Below are positions 32,519 to 40,836 of a stretch of 64,000 nucleotides of DNA, one piece after another. The stretch is from Arthrobacter sp. Soil763 (GTDB lineage Bacteria; Actinomycetota; Actinomycetes; Actinomycetales; Micrococcaceae). Position numbers and translations under genes: made by a program. Within the stretch, counting starts at the first letter, position 1. The number at the start of each line of letters is the position of its first letter. The notes beneath the pieces are model-generated. The model searched no databases. It worked only from the letters and a program-made list of their open reading frames with translations, and was not told the DNA's origin. The stretch spans positions 370,796 through 434,795 of the forward strand of contig NZ_LMSH01000002.1 in the NCBI RefSeq assembly GCF_001428365.1. The letters run 5' to 3'.

Positions 32519-33477
32519 TCCGGCGTCGGCCTGCGTCCGTCTACGCGGGCGTCCGTATACGCGGGCGTGCGCCGCGCGGCCAGGCCAAACAACCAGACCC
32601 CGGCGACGGTGGCGAGGTAGCCGGTGATCACGATGAGGGAGGTACCGGCCCAGAAGTAGTTGGTCGTGCTGCCCTCCTGGCCCGGTCCCGGGGCGATCCT
32701 CAGCAGCGAGTAAACCGCGACGGCGGCGGAGGCCAGTCCCGCCAGCACCGGAACGGCCACCCACAGCCGGGCCGACGCCCAGTGCGTGTTGTACCCCGCC
32801 CAGGCATTCCAGCGCCGCCCGGTGCGCATCACCAGCCACCCCGCGGGAATCGTGAACGCCCCCACCACCAGGAAGGCGGCCACGACGTCCGCGGGCCGGT
32901 GCCACTGGTTGATCAGGGTGGAAACGCCGGTGGCGACGGCGAAGCTGCCGCCCAGGAACCCCGCCAGCGGCCGCCAGCGCGGGGAGACCATCAGGAAGAC
33001 CGCTGCGGCGGCGGATGCGGCCAGAGTGGTGTGTCCGGACGGCAGGGAGTTGAAGTCCAGGGTCTCGATGCCGCGGAACGGCCGCTCGGGCGCCAGGGCC
33101 TTCAGGAGCTGGGTGGCGACGTTGGCCCCCGCGGCGGCCGCGACGGCGATACCGGCAGCGGCCCAGCGGCGCCGCGCCGCGGTCACGAACACGACCACCA
33201 CGGAGGCGATCAGCACCGAGAGCGCGGGGAGCCAGTCCAGCAGCCGGTTGCTTGCCTTCCCGGCCGCGCCGTGGATCTCCACCGCCTCGACCAGCGCGGA
33301 TTCGTCGATGAACTGCCCGGTGGTGGTGCGCACAAAGAAGTAGTAGGTGGCCGCCAGGGCGGCCGCGCAGCCCAGGGTGGCGAGGAGGAACAGGAAACCG
33401 GCGGCACGGCCCGGTCCTTGGGACTCCCTGCCGTCCGCTTCCACGGGTCCGCTGTTGCGCTGGTGCCGAAAATTCAT
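32515..33477 (-). CDS. PAP2-superfamily membrane phosphatase
   Basis: A 320-residue, multi-helix membrane protein with the phosphatidic-acid-phosphatase signature: KALAPERPF (KxxxxxxRP), SLPSGHTTLAA (PSGH) and the third motif NQWHRPADVVAAF (H...D). Active-site loops face the outside. Likely substrates are lipid phosphates or undecaprenyl/polyprenyl diphosphate. It is divergent from menC, with 69 bp between the starts. Hydrophobic segments occur at ~27-47, 83-103, 111-128 and several later. Confidence 0.88.
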   Translation of the reverse strand: MNFRHQRNSGPVEADGRESQGPGRAAGFLFLLATLGCAAALAATYYFFVRTTTGQFIDESALVEAVEIHGAAGKASNRLLDWLPALSVLIASVVVVFVTAARRRWAAAGIAVAAAAGANVATQLLKALAPERPFRGIETLDFNSLPSGHTTLAASAAAAVFLMVSPRWRPLAGFLGGSFAVATGVSTLINQWHRPADVVAAFLVVGAFTIPAGWLVMRTGRRWNAWAGYNTHWASARLWVAVPVLAGLASAAVAVYSLLRIAPGPGQEGSTTNYFWAGTSLIVITGYLATVAGVWLFGLAARRTPAYTDARVDGRRPTPD

Positions 33478-33546
33478 CGCTTAACAGGGTCCCACAGAAC
33501 CCTGCGCGCTGGCTGGAGGCAGGACGGCCGCGGGTAGAGTACAGCC

Positions 33547-34638
33547 ATGCCCACCAGCGCCGACCGCCCCGCCGCCACCGGCGCCCGTCCCGCCCCGCAA
33601 GCACGCCAAAGCACCGGCCCCGGTTCGCCGGGCGCCGGCCCCGGACACGTCGGCGTGGAGGAGTTGCTGGATACCGCCCGGGTGGTCAGCCTGCCGATGC
33701 GCGTGAAGTTCCGCGGGATTACCCGGCGGGAGGCCCTGCTCCTGCCCGGACCGCGGGGCTGGGCCGAGTTCTGCCCCTTTCCCGAGTACGGCGATGCCGA
33801 GGCCGCCCGCTGGCTCTCGGCCGCCCTCGAAGCCGGCTGGCAGGGCTTCCCCGAACCCCTGCGGGACAGCATCCCGGTGAACGCGACCGTCCCGGCGGTG
33901 CCCGCGGAGCGCGTACCGGAGGTCCTGGCCCGCTTCGGCCGGGTGGACGCCGTGAAGGTCAAGGTCGCCGAGGCCGGCCAGACGCTCGACGACGACGCGG
34001 CGCGGGTGGACGCCGTGCGGGCCGCGCTGCCGGACGCCGCCATCCGGGTCGACGCGAACGGCGGCTGGGACGTCGACGGTGCGGTCGAGGCCCTGACCCG
34101 GCTCGCCGCCGTCGGCCTCGAATACGCCGAACAACCGGTCCCGGACATCGCCGGCCTCGCCGAGGTGCGGCGGCGGCTCCGGGCCGGCGGTGTTCCGGTG
34201 CTGATCGCCGCGGACGAGAGCGTGCGCAAGGAGGACGACCCGCTCAAGGTAGCCCGCGCCGGCGCGGCGGACCTGGTGGTCGTCAAGGTGGCGCCCCTGG
34301 GCGGCGTGCGGCGCGCGCTCGAGATCGTGGCGCAGGCCGGACTGCCCGCCGTCGTCAGTTCCGCCCTGGACACCTCGGTCGGGATCCGCGCCGGCCTCGC
34401 CCTGGCGGCGGCCCTGCCGGAGCTGCCCTACGCCTGCGGCCTCGGCACGGTGTCGCTGCTCGCCGCCGACGTCACCCGGGACCCCCTGGTCCCCGACGAC
34501 GGCGCCATCCGGCTCCGCGACGTGCGTGCCGATCCCGGGCTGCTGGACGCGTTCGCCGCGCCGCCCGAACGCAGGGACTGGTGGCTGGACCGGCTACGGC
34601 GGGTGCACGCCGTCCTGGCCTCCCCGACCGCTCCGTAG
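33547..34638 (+). CDS. menC: o-Succinylbenzoate synthase
   Basis: A 363-residue enolase-superfamily enzyme that dehydrates SHCHC in menaquinone synthesis. Visible residues are the acid/base lysine pair in VDAVKVKVAE, the metal ligands in RVDANGGWDVDG, EYAEQPVPD and IAADESVRKED, and the second lysine in DLVVVKVAPLGG. About 35 N-terminal residues (Pro/Ala/Gly-rich) are extra. TAGAGT lies six bases before the ATG: a leaderless promoter. Separated from menD by phoX and argS. Confidence 0.93.
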   Translation: MPTSADRPAATGARPAPQARQSTGPGSPGAGPGHVGVEELLDTARVVSLPMRVKFRGITRREALLLPGPRGWAEFCPFPEYGDAEAARWLSAALEAGWQGFPEPLRDSIPVNATVPAVPAERVPEVLARFGRVDAVKVKVAEAGQTLDDDAARVDAVRAALPDAAIRVDANGGWDVDGAVEALTRLAAVGLEYAEQPVPDIAGLAEVRRRLRAGGVPVLIAADESVRKEDDPLKVARAGAADLVVVKVAPLGGVRRALEIVAQAGLPAVVSSALDTSVGIRAGLALAAALPELPYACGLGTVSLLAADVTRDPLVPDDGAIRLRDVRADPGLLDAFAAPPERRDWWLDRLRRVHAVLASPTAP

Positions 34639-34704
34639 CGGCCCCGTCGAACGCCGGAAACGGCGCTGGCGGAGCGGCGGACGGGTTCAGCGGAATGTGA
34701 GAGC

Positions 34705-34726
34705 GTTCACCCTGTCGTCACCTTCT
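34705..34726 (+). promoter_or_regulatory. PHO box upstream of phoX
   Basis: Two adjacent 11-bp direct repeats, GTTCACCCTGT (34705-34715) and CGTCACCTTCT (34716-34726), match the actinobacterial PhoP direct-repeat unit (GTTCACC-like, 11-bp period). The box is 73 bp before the phoX start. It predicts PhoR-PhoP induction under phosphate limitation. Confidence 0.75.
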
Positions 34727-34798
34727 GGACCGCTCCGCGTTGTCCGCCGCTGGCAGGCTGGCCGGGACGCATCCCTAAAGTTTTGGAAGGTCCCACCC

Positions 34799-36889
34799 AT
34801 GCCTGTCTCCTCCGGACGCAAGTTTTCCCTGCTGCCCATGCTGGGCCACACCAAGGGCAAGCGCAGCCCCGTGACCTGTGCCCTCAAGTGCGACAACGCC
34901 TGCTCCGGCGAGGTCTGCAACAGCAGCTCGAACGACTACTTCCGCGACATCGCCTCCGCCACGATGTCCCGCCGCACGGCGCTGGGCTTCGGCGCGGCCG
35001 GTGCGCTCGCCGTCGTCTTCGGCAACGCCGTCACCTCCGCGGAGCCTGCCGCGGCCGGGGGACCCGGGCTGGCCGCCGCAGCGAAGCAGGGCTTTGAGAA
35101 GTCCAAGCTGCGCTTCACCGCGATCGCGCCGGTCGACGCCGCCGTCGACGCCTTCACCGTGCCGGCCGGCTACAGCTGGCAGCCGATCATCCGCTGGGGT
35201 GACCCGCTGTTCAACGACTCGCCGGCGTTCGACGCCGACCGCCAGAGCGCGGCTGCACAGGCACGCCAGTTCGGCTACAACAACGACTACACGGACATCC
35301 TGCCGCTGGACGCCAAGGGCCGCCGGGCCGTGCTCTTCACCAACCACGAGTACACGAACGAGGGCATCATGCTTCCGGCCGGCTTCGACGCCGCCGAAGC
35401 GCGCTCGATCGGCCGCGCCGCCCACGGACTGACCGTCGTCGAACTCGAACGCCGCAACAAGAACCAGCCGTGGCGCTACGTCAAGGGCGCCGGACTGAAC
35501 CGCCGCTTCCTGACCGACACCAGCTACGAACTGACCGGCCCCGCCGCCGGGTCCGCCCTGGTCAGCACCATCGCCGACCCCGCCGGCCGCACCATCAAGG
35601 GCACCCTGGGCAACTGCTCCGGCGGCACTACGCCGTGGGGCACCATCCTCTCGGGTGAAGAAAACTTCAACGGCTATTTCGTCGCCGCCGGAACGTCCGC
35701 AGAAGACAAGCGCTACGGCCTCACCAGCAAGCCCACCGCCCGCCAGTGGGAGCTCGATGACCCCCGCTTCGACACCCGCAACCCCGGCTACGCCAACGAG
35801 AGCAACCGCTTCGGCTGGATCGTCGAGGTGGACCCGCAGGATCCGACGTCGACGCCGAAGAAGCACTCCGCGATGGGCCGCTTCAAGCACGAGGGCGCCA
35901 ACGTCATCGTCGCCGCCTCCGGGCACGTCGTGGCCTACATGGGCGACGATGAAAAGTTCGACTACCTCTACAAGTTCGTCTCCAAGGACAAGTACCGTCC
36001 CGGCACCACCGCTGCCGACCGCCGGCACAACATGACGCTGCTCTCCGAGGGCGACCTCTTCGTGGCGAAGTTCACCGGTGACTCCCCGGCGGCGGAAATC
36101 GACGGCTCCGGGAAGCTCCCCGCGGACGGGGCCTTCGACGGCGCCGGCGAATGGCTCCCGCTGGTGGTGGACGGCAAGTCCAAGGTCGCCGGGATGAGCG
36201 TGGAAGAAGTGCTGGTCTACACCCGGCTGGCGGCGGACAAGGTGGGCCCCACCAAGATGGACCGCTGCGAAGACGTACAGCCGAGCCTGCACACCGGCAA
36301 GGTCTACGTGGCCTGCACCAACAACTCCGACCGCGGCAAGGCCGGGAAGGAAGGCGCCACCGAGGTCAACCCGCGCAGCCTCAACCGCGACGGGCACATC
36401 GTGGAAATCACCGAGCGCGGCGACCAGACCTCCACGGTGTTCAACTGGAACCTGCTGATGGTCTGCGGCGACCCGGCCAAGAACACCTCCGCGTACTTCG
36501 CCGGCTTCCCCGCCGACCAGGTCTCGCCGATCTCCTGCCCGGACAACCTGGCCTTCGACTCGGTGGGCAACCTGTGGATCTCCACCGACGGCGCACCCTC
36601 CAGCACCGGCTACGCCGACGGGCTCTTCAAGGTCACCCTGGCCGGCCCCGAACGCGGCCGCGTGGAGCAGTTCCTGGCCGTCCCCCGCGACGCCGAGACC
36701 TGCGGACCGATCGTCCACGACGAGGAACGGCACGTCTTCGTCTCCGTGCAGCACCCGGGGGAAGACGGCAGCTTCGAGGCACAGAACTCCTACTTCCCGG
36801 ACTACGTCGCCGCCGGAGCCACCCCGAAGCCGGGCCAGGCCCGGCTTCCGCGCCCCTCCGTGGTCCAGGTCTTCCGCACCGACGACTAA
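34799..36889 (+). CDS. phoX: PhoX-family alkaline phosphatase, Tat-exported
   Basis: A 696-residue DUF839/PhoX protein that releases phosphate from organic esters outside the cell, using calcium/iron in the family. Residues 1-55 are a Cys-containing pre-region (CALKCDNACSGEVC). A Tat signal follows at ~56-80 (SRRTALGFGAAGALAVVFG). Catalytic-domain landmarks are TNHEYTNEGIMLP, GTLGNCSGGTTPWGTILSGE, FKHEGANVIVAASGHVVAYM and CPDNLAFDSVGNLWISTDG. The start at 34799 has GGAAGG eight bases upstream. A PHO box precedes it. Confidence 0.93.
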   Translation: MPVSSGRKFSLLPMLGHTKGKRSPVTCALKCDNACSGEVCNSSSNDYFRDIASATMSRRTALGFGAAGALAVVFGNAVTSAEPAAAGGPGLAAAAKQGFEKSKLRFTAIAPVDAAVDAFTVPAGYSWQPIIRWGDPLFNDSPAFDADRQSAAAQARQFGYNNDYTDILPLDAKGRRAVLFTNHEYTNEGIMLPAGFDAAEARSIGRAAHGLTVVELERRNKNQPWRYVKGAGLNRRFLTDTSYELTGPAAGSALVSTIADPAGRTIKGTLGNCSGGTTPWGTILSGEENFNGYFVAAGTSAEDKRYGLTSKPTARQWELDDPRFDTRNPGYANESNRFGWIVEVDPQDPTSTPKKHSAMGRFKHEGANVIVAASGHVVAYMGDDEKFDYLYKFVSKDKYRPGTTAADRRHNMTLLSEGDLFVAKFTGDSPAAEIDGSGKLPADGAFDGAGEWLPLVVDGKSKVAGMSVEEVLVYTRLAADKVGPTKMDRCEDVQPSLHTGKVYVACTNNSDRGKAGKEGATEVNPRSLNRDGHIVEITERGDQTSTVFNWNLLMVCGDPAKNTSAYFAGFPADQVSPISCPDNLAFDSVGNLWISTDGAPSSTGYADGLFKVTLAGPERGRVEQFLAVPRDAETCGPIVHDEERHVFVSVQHPGEDGSFEAQNSYFPDYVAAGATPKPGQARLPRPSVVQVFRTDD

Positions 36890-36908
36890 CCTCCTCGCCC
36901 CTCCCGGC

Positions 36909-37049
36909 GCTCCCTCACGTCGGGCGGGTTTCCGGGGGACGCTCCCTCACTTCTGGTTCTTACAGGTCCAGAGGTGAGGGAGCGTTTGCGTTTAAGCGGC
37001 CAGAGGTGAGGGAGCGTCTGCGTTGGGGGCGCCGGAGGTGAGGGAGCGT
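36909..37049. repeat. 32-bp-periodic inverted-repeat array between phoX and argS
   Basis: GCTCCCTCAC occurs at 36909 and 36941 (32 bp apart). Its inverse, within GAGGTGAGGGAGCGT, occurs at 36971, 37003 and 37035 (each 32 bp apart). The inner pair forms an 18-bp hairpin (36939-36956 / 36968-36985) with one T.G pair and an 11-nt loop TTCTTACAGGT. The array is thus symmetrical about position 36962. It fills the gap between phoX and argS and may terminate phoX transcription. Confidence 0.85.
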
Positions 37050-37065
37050 CGGGGGTGGGGGGAAC

Positions 37066-37072
37066 TGATAAT
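37066..37072 (+). promoter_or_regulatory. Extended -10 box of argS
   Basis: TGATAAT (37066-37072) is an extended -10 motif lying nine bases before the GTG at 37082. It would start transcription almost at the start codon. This favours GTG 37082 over the upstream GTG at 37055, which lies within the repeat array. Confidence 0.5.
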
Positions 37073-37081
37073 TTGAACAGT

Positions 37082-38848
37082 GTGAATAATCCGGCCGAAT
37101 TGGTTGTCCCCAGAGTCCAGGCAGCTATTGCCTCCGCGTTCGGCGAGGAATACCGCCAGACGGACCCGGTGATCAGGCCGTCGCAGTTCGCCGACATCCA
37201 GATCAACGCCGCCATGGCGCTGGCCAAGAGGGTCGGCCTGCCGCCGCGCGACGCCGCGGCCAGGATCGTGGAGGCCCTGGACCTCGACGGCGTCTGCAGC
37301 CTGGTCGAGATCTCCGGCCCCGGCTTCATCAACCTCACCTTCGACGGCACCTGGATCGAGGAGCTGCTCAACGCTCCGCAGCCCGCCGCGGGCGCGCAGC
37401 CCGCGCCGCTGCACCGCGTCGTCGTCGACTATTCCTCCCCGAACGTCGCCAAGGAAATGCACGTCGGCCACCTGCGCACCACGGTGGTCGGCGACAGCAT
37501 CGTGCGCGTCCTCGAATCGCTCGGCCACACCGTCATCCGGCAGAACCACATCGGCGACTGGGGCACCCCGTTCGGCATGCTGATCGAACACTGGCTCGAG
37601 GTGGGGGAGGACTCGCCGGAGGCCGCCCTGCTGGTCGATGACCCGAGCGCCTTCTACCAGGCCGCCCGCGCGAAATTCGACGCCTCCGCCGCGGCCGCAG
37701 GCGACGAATCTGACGGCTTCGCCACCCGCGCCCGGCTCCGGGTGGTGGCCCTGCAGAGCGGGGACCCGGAAACCTTCGCGGTCTGGCAGCGGCTCGTGGC
37801 CCAGTCCAAGCGCTACTTCAACGCCATCTACTCAATGCTCGGCATCAGCCTGACCGACGACCATATCGCCGGCGAGAGCTCCTACGACGCGCATCTGGCA
37901 CAGCTGTGCCAGGAACTCGAGGAACGCGGCATCGCCCGGGTCAGCGAGGGCGCGCTCTGCACCTTCCCGGCCGGCTTCACCGGCCGCGACGGCGACCCAC
38001 TGCCGCTAATCATCCGAAAGTCCGACGGCGGCTACGGCTACGGCACCACCGACCTGGCCACGATCCGGTACCGGGTCCGGGAACTGGAAGCGGACCGGGT
38101 GCTCTACGTCGTGGGCGCGCCGCAGAACGTGCACCTGCGGATGGTCATGGCGACGGCCCGGGACGCCGGCTGGCTGCCGGACACGGTCGAGGCCACCCAC
38201 GTCCAGATCGGCAACGTCCTCGGCGAGGACGGCAAAATCCTCAAGTCCCGCGCCGGCAACCCGGTCAAGCTGATGGCGCTGCTGCAGGAGGCCGTGGACC
38301 GGGCCCGGGCGGTCATCGACGCCAGCCGGCCCGAACTCAGCGACGACGAGCGGGCGGTCACGGCCCGGCAGGTGGGCATCGGCGCAGTCAAGTACGCCGA
38401 CCTCTCCACCGGACACGACACCGAGTACGTCTTCGACTTCGACCGCATGCTCGCCCTCAGCGGCAACACCGGCCCGTACGTCCAGTACGCGGCCGCCCGG
38501 ATCCGCTCCATCCTGCGCAAGGCCGGGGAACTCGAACGCCACACCGGTGCCGACGCCGCACCTGCGGCGAGGATCGCCGTCGTCGAACCGGCCGAACGCG
38601 CCCTGGCCCTGCACCTGCTCGACTACGACGCCACGCTGCGGAAGGTCGGCGAACAGCTCGAACCGCACCGGCTCTGCGCCTACCTGTTCGAACTCGCCCA
38701 GCTGTTCACCTCCTTCTACGACCAGTGCCCGGTCCTCAAGGCCGGGGACACCGTCCGCGACTCCCGGCTGGCGCTCTGCGGCCTGGTCCTGCGCCGGCTG
38801 TCCGCCGGCCTGGACCTGCTCGGCATCGAGACGCCGGAGAACATGTGA
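37082..38848 (+). CDS. argS: Arginyl-tRNA synthetase (E. coli/Streptomyces-SCO3304-like type)
   Basis: A 588-residue class I synthetase. An N-terminal Arg-tRNA additional domain (residues ~5-100; FADIQINAAMALAKRVGLPP) is followed by the HIGH-type motif in NVAKEMHVGHLRTTVVGDS, then HIGDWGTPFGMLIEHW, IGNVLGEDGKILKSRAGNPV (KMSKS region, here KSRAG) and a DALR anticodon domain at the end. The DYSSPNVAKEMHVGHLR form differs from the HIGGTRW-type ArgS of many actinobacteria, so this may be a second copy. Start GTG 37082 is chosen from the -10 box; 37055 is an alternative. The menD GTG overlaps its stop. Confidence 0.92.
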   Translation: MNNPAELVVPRVQAAIASAFGEEYRQTDPVIRPSQFADIQINAAMALAKRVGLPPRDAAARIVEALDLDGVCSLVEISGPGFINLTFDGTWIEELLNAPQPAAGAQPAPLHRVVVDYSSPNVAKEMHVGHLRTTVVGDSIVRVLESLGHTVIRQNHIGDWGTPFGMLIEHWLEVGEDSPEAALLVDDPSAFYQAARAKFDASAAAAGDESDGFATRARLRVVALQSGDPETFAVWQRLVAQSKRYFNAIYSMLGISLTDDHIAGESSYDAHLAQLCQELEERGIARVSEGALCTFPAGFTGRDGDPLPLIIRKSDGGYGYGTTDLATIRYRVRELEADRVLYVVGAPQNVHLRMVMATARDAGWLPDTVEATHVQIGNVLGEDGKILKSRAGNPVKLMALLQEAVDRARAVIDASRPELSDDERAVTARQVGIGAVKYADLSTGHDTEYVFDFDRMLALSGNTGPYVQYAAARIRSILRKAGELERHTGADAAPAARIAVVEPAERALALHLLDYDATLRKVGEQLEPHRLCAYLFELAQLFTSFYDQCPVLKAGDTVRDSRLALCGLVLRRLSAGLDLLGIETPENM

Positions 38849-40632
38849 CTCCGGCCGGGGAGCCTGCCGGTTCCGACGGCGGCGGGGAGCCGGGCGTGCC
38901 CGCCGCGGGCGGTGCGCTGGGCGCGGTGGAGGCCGCGCGGGTGGCCGTCGCGGCGCTGCTGGCCGCCGGGGTGCGCTCGGTCGTTGTCGCCCCCGGCTCC
39001 CGCTCGGCACCGATGGCCTACGCCCTGGCCGAGGCCGACGCCGCCGGCCGGGTGGAGCTGCTGGTCCGGATCGACGAACGCGACGCCGGCTTCACCGCCC
39101 TGGGCCTGGCCCTGGCGACCGGCGCCCCCGCAGCCGTGCTGACCACCTCGGGTACCGCCGTCGGCAACCTGCTGCCAGCCGTGATGGAAGCCAACCACGC
39201 CGCCGTGCCGCTGGTGGTCCTGTCCGCGGACCGGCCGGAGGAGCTCCGCGGCACCGGCGCCAACCAGACCACCGTGCAGCCGGATCTCTTCGGCGACCAC
39301 GTCCGGTTCGCGGCCGACGTCGCCGCCGGGGACAACCCGCTGCGGGCAGTCGAGACCGCGCTGAGCGCCGCCACCGGCGCGTTCGAGGATATCCCGCCCG
39401 GCCCGGTGCAGCTGAACCTCGCCTTCCGTGATCCGCTGGTCCCAGCCGACGGCGACCGCCTGGGCGGCGGCGAGGAGGTCGGACGCCGGATCCACCGCGC
39501 CCCGCGGCACCCGCTGGCGCTCGATTTCCCGGCGGCCTCCGCGGCGCTGCCCGAGCGGCGCACCGTGGTCCTGGCCGGACACGACGCCGGTCCGGTCGCC
39601 GAGGCGTTCGCCCGGGCCCACGGCCTTCCGCTGCTCGCCGAGCCCTCCTCCAACGCCCGGTTCGGCCCCAACGCGGTGGGCCCGTACCGGCTGCTGCTGG
39701 AGCATTTCGGCCCGGAATCCGGCCAGCCGGTCGAGCGCGTCGTGCTGTTCGGCCGCCCCACGCTGTCCCGGCCGGTGTCCGCCCTGCTGGCGCGGGCCGA
39801 TGTCCCGTCCGCGCTCTACCAGCCCGTGCCCGTCGCCTGGTACGAGGCCGGCCGCCGGACCGAGCTGCCCCTGGAAACCCTCGCGGACCTCGCCGACTTC
39901 GCCGGCCGCGGCCCCGCCGCCTGGCTCGACGCCTGGCTGCTGGCCGGCGCCGCCGCGCAGCACGCCCTGGACCAGGTGCTCGCCGGTCCCAACGCCGGGG
40001 CCGGGGCCGGCACGCCCGCCACCGGCCCCGCCGTCGGAGCCCTGGTCTGGGAACACGCCCGCGGGCAGCTGGTACTGGGCTCCTCCAACGGGATCCGCGA
40101 CGTCGACCTGGCCGGGGCGCCGCCGCAGGAACCCCAGGCCACCGTCTTCGCCAACCGCGGCCTGGCCGGGATCGACGGCACCCTCGCCACCGCGACCGGC
40201 ATCGCCGTCGGCGGCCGGCAGGAAACCACCGTGCTGCTGGGCGATGTGACGTTCCTGCACGACGCCGGCGGCCTGCTGCTGGGCGCGGGGGAGACCGAGC
40301 CGCCGCTGCGGATCGTGGTCCTCAACGACGCCGGCGGGGCCATTTTCGGGCTCCTGGAGCACGGCGCCGTCGAGCAGTCCGGCCGCTACGGCACCGCCGT
40401 CGAACGACTCTTCGGCACCCCGCACTCCGTGGACCTTTCCGCCCTCGCCGCCGCGTACGGCGTCGCGCACCGCGCGGTGGGCACGACGGCGGAGCTGGCG
40501 GCGGCGCTGGCGGAACCCGTGACGGGCCGCAGCATCATCGAGGTCCGCGCCGACCGGCGGGACCTCCGGGCACTGCACGGACGCATCCGCACCGCGGTCG
40601 CCGCCGCCGTGGCCGGGGTCCTCGGCGGATAG
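38845..40632 (+). CDS. menD: SEPHCHC synthase
   Basis: A 595-residue thiamine-diphosphate enzyme adding 2-oxoglutarate-derived succinyl semialdehyde to isochorismate. Landmarks are RSVVVAPGSRSAPMAYALAE, the catalytic-glutamate region RIDERDAGFTALGLAL, VLTTSGTAVGNLLPAVMEAN, ANRGLAGIDGTLATATGIAV and the TPP motif LGDVTFLHDAGGLLLG. GTG 38845 overlaps the argS stop (GTGA), implying translational coupling of an aminoacyl-tRNA synthetase with a menaquinone gene. About 25 N-terminal residues are Gly/Ala-rich and dispensable-looking. Confidence 0.94.
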   Translation: MTPAGEPAGSDGGGEPGVPAAGGALGAVEAARVAVAALLAAGVRSVVVAPGSRSAPMAYALAEADAAGRVELLVRIDERDAGFTALGLALATGAPAAVLTTSGTAVGNLLPAVMEANHAAVPLVVLSADRPEELRGTGANQTTVQPDLFGDHVRFAADVAAGDNPLRAVETALSAATGAFEDIPPGPVQLNLAFRDPLVPADGDRLGGGEEVGRRIHRAPRHPLALDFPAASAALPERRTVVLAGHDAGPVAEAFARAHGLPLLAEPSSNARFGPNAVGPYRLLLEHFGPESGQPVERVVLFGRPTLSRPVSALLARADVPSALYQPVPVAWYEAGRRTELPLETLADLADFAGRGPAAWLDAWLLAGAAAQHALDQVLAGPNAGAGAGTPATGPAVGALVWEHARGQLVLGSSNGIRDVDLAGAPPQEPQATVFANRGLAGIDGTLATATGIAVGGRQETTVLLGDVTFLHDAGGLLLGAGETEPPLRIVVLNDAGGAIFGLLEHGAVEQSGRYGTAVERLFGTPHSVDLSALAAAYGVAHRAVGTTAELAAALAEPVTGRSIIEVRADRRDLRALHGRIRTAVAAAVAGVLGG

Positions 40633-40836
40633 CCGCCCGGGCCGCCGCCCGCAGGGTGACGCAGTTACTGCCTGGCGCGGCGCTCATCGGCGGGCGACGC
40701 GCCAACGCCCTTTCGACGCCTGATTACCTGTAGCGCCCAGACATTGGCGCAGCGTGAAACCGCCAGCGGGTCGGATTTTCCACATGGCTGTGACCCTTAG
40801 TGGTGTGATCTCCGGCCGGTCTGGGAGCGTCAGCCC

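Noticed and set aside
36909..37049. CRISPR-like array because of regular 32-bp spacing
   Set aside because: The conserved part is only 10-15 bp, copies occur in both orientations around a dyad, intervening sequences are not unique spacers of equal nature, and no cas gene is present.
37055..37081. Upstream GTG start for argS
   Set aside because: It lies at the edge of the repeat array, and the -10 box TGATAAT is downstream of it, so a transcript from that promoter would not include it.
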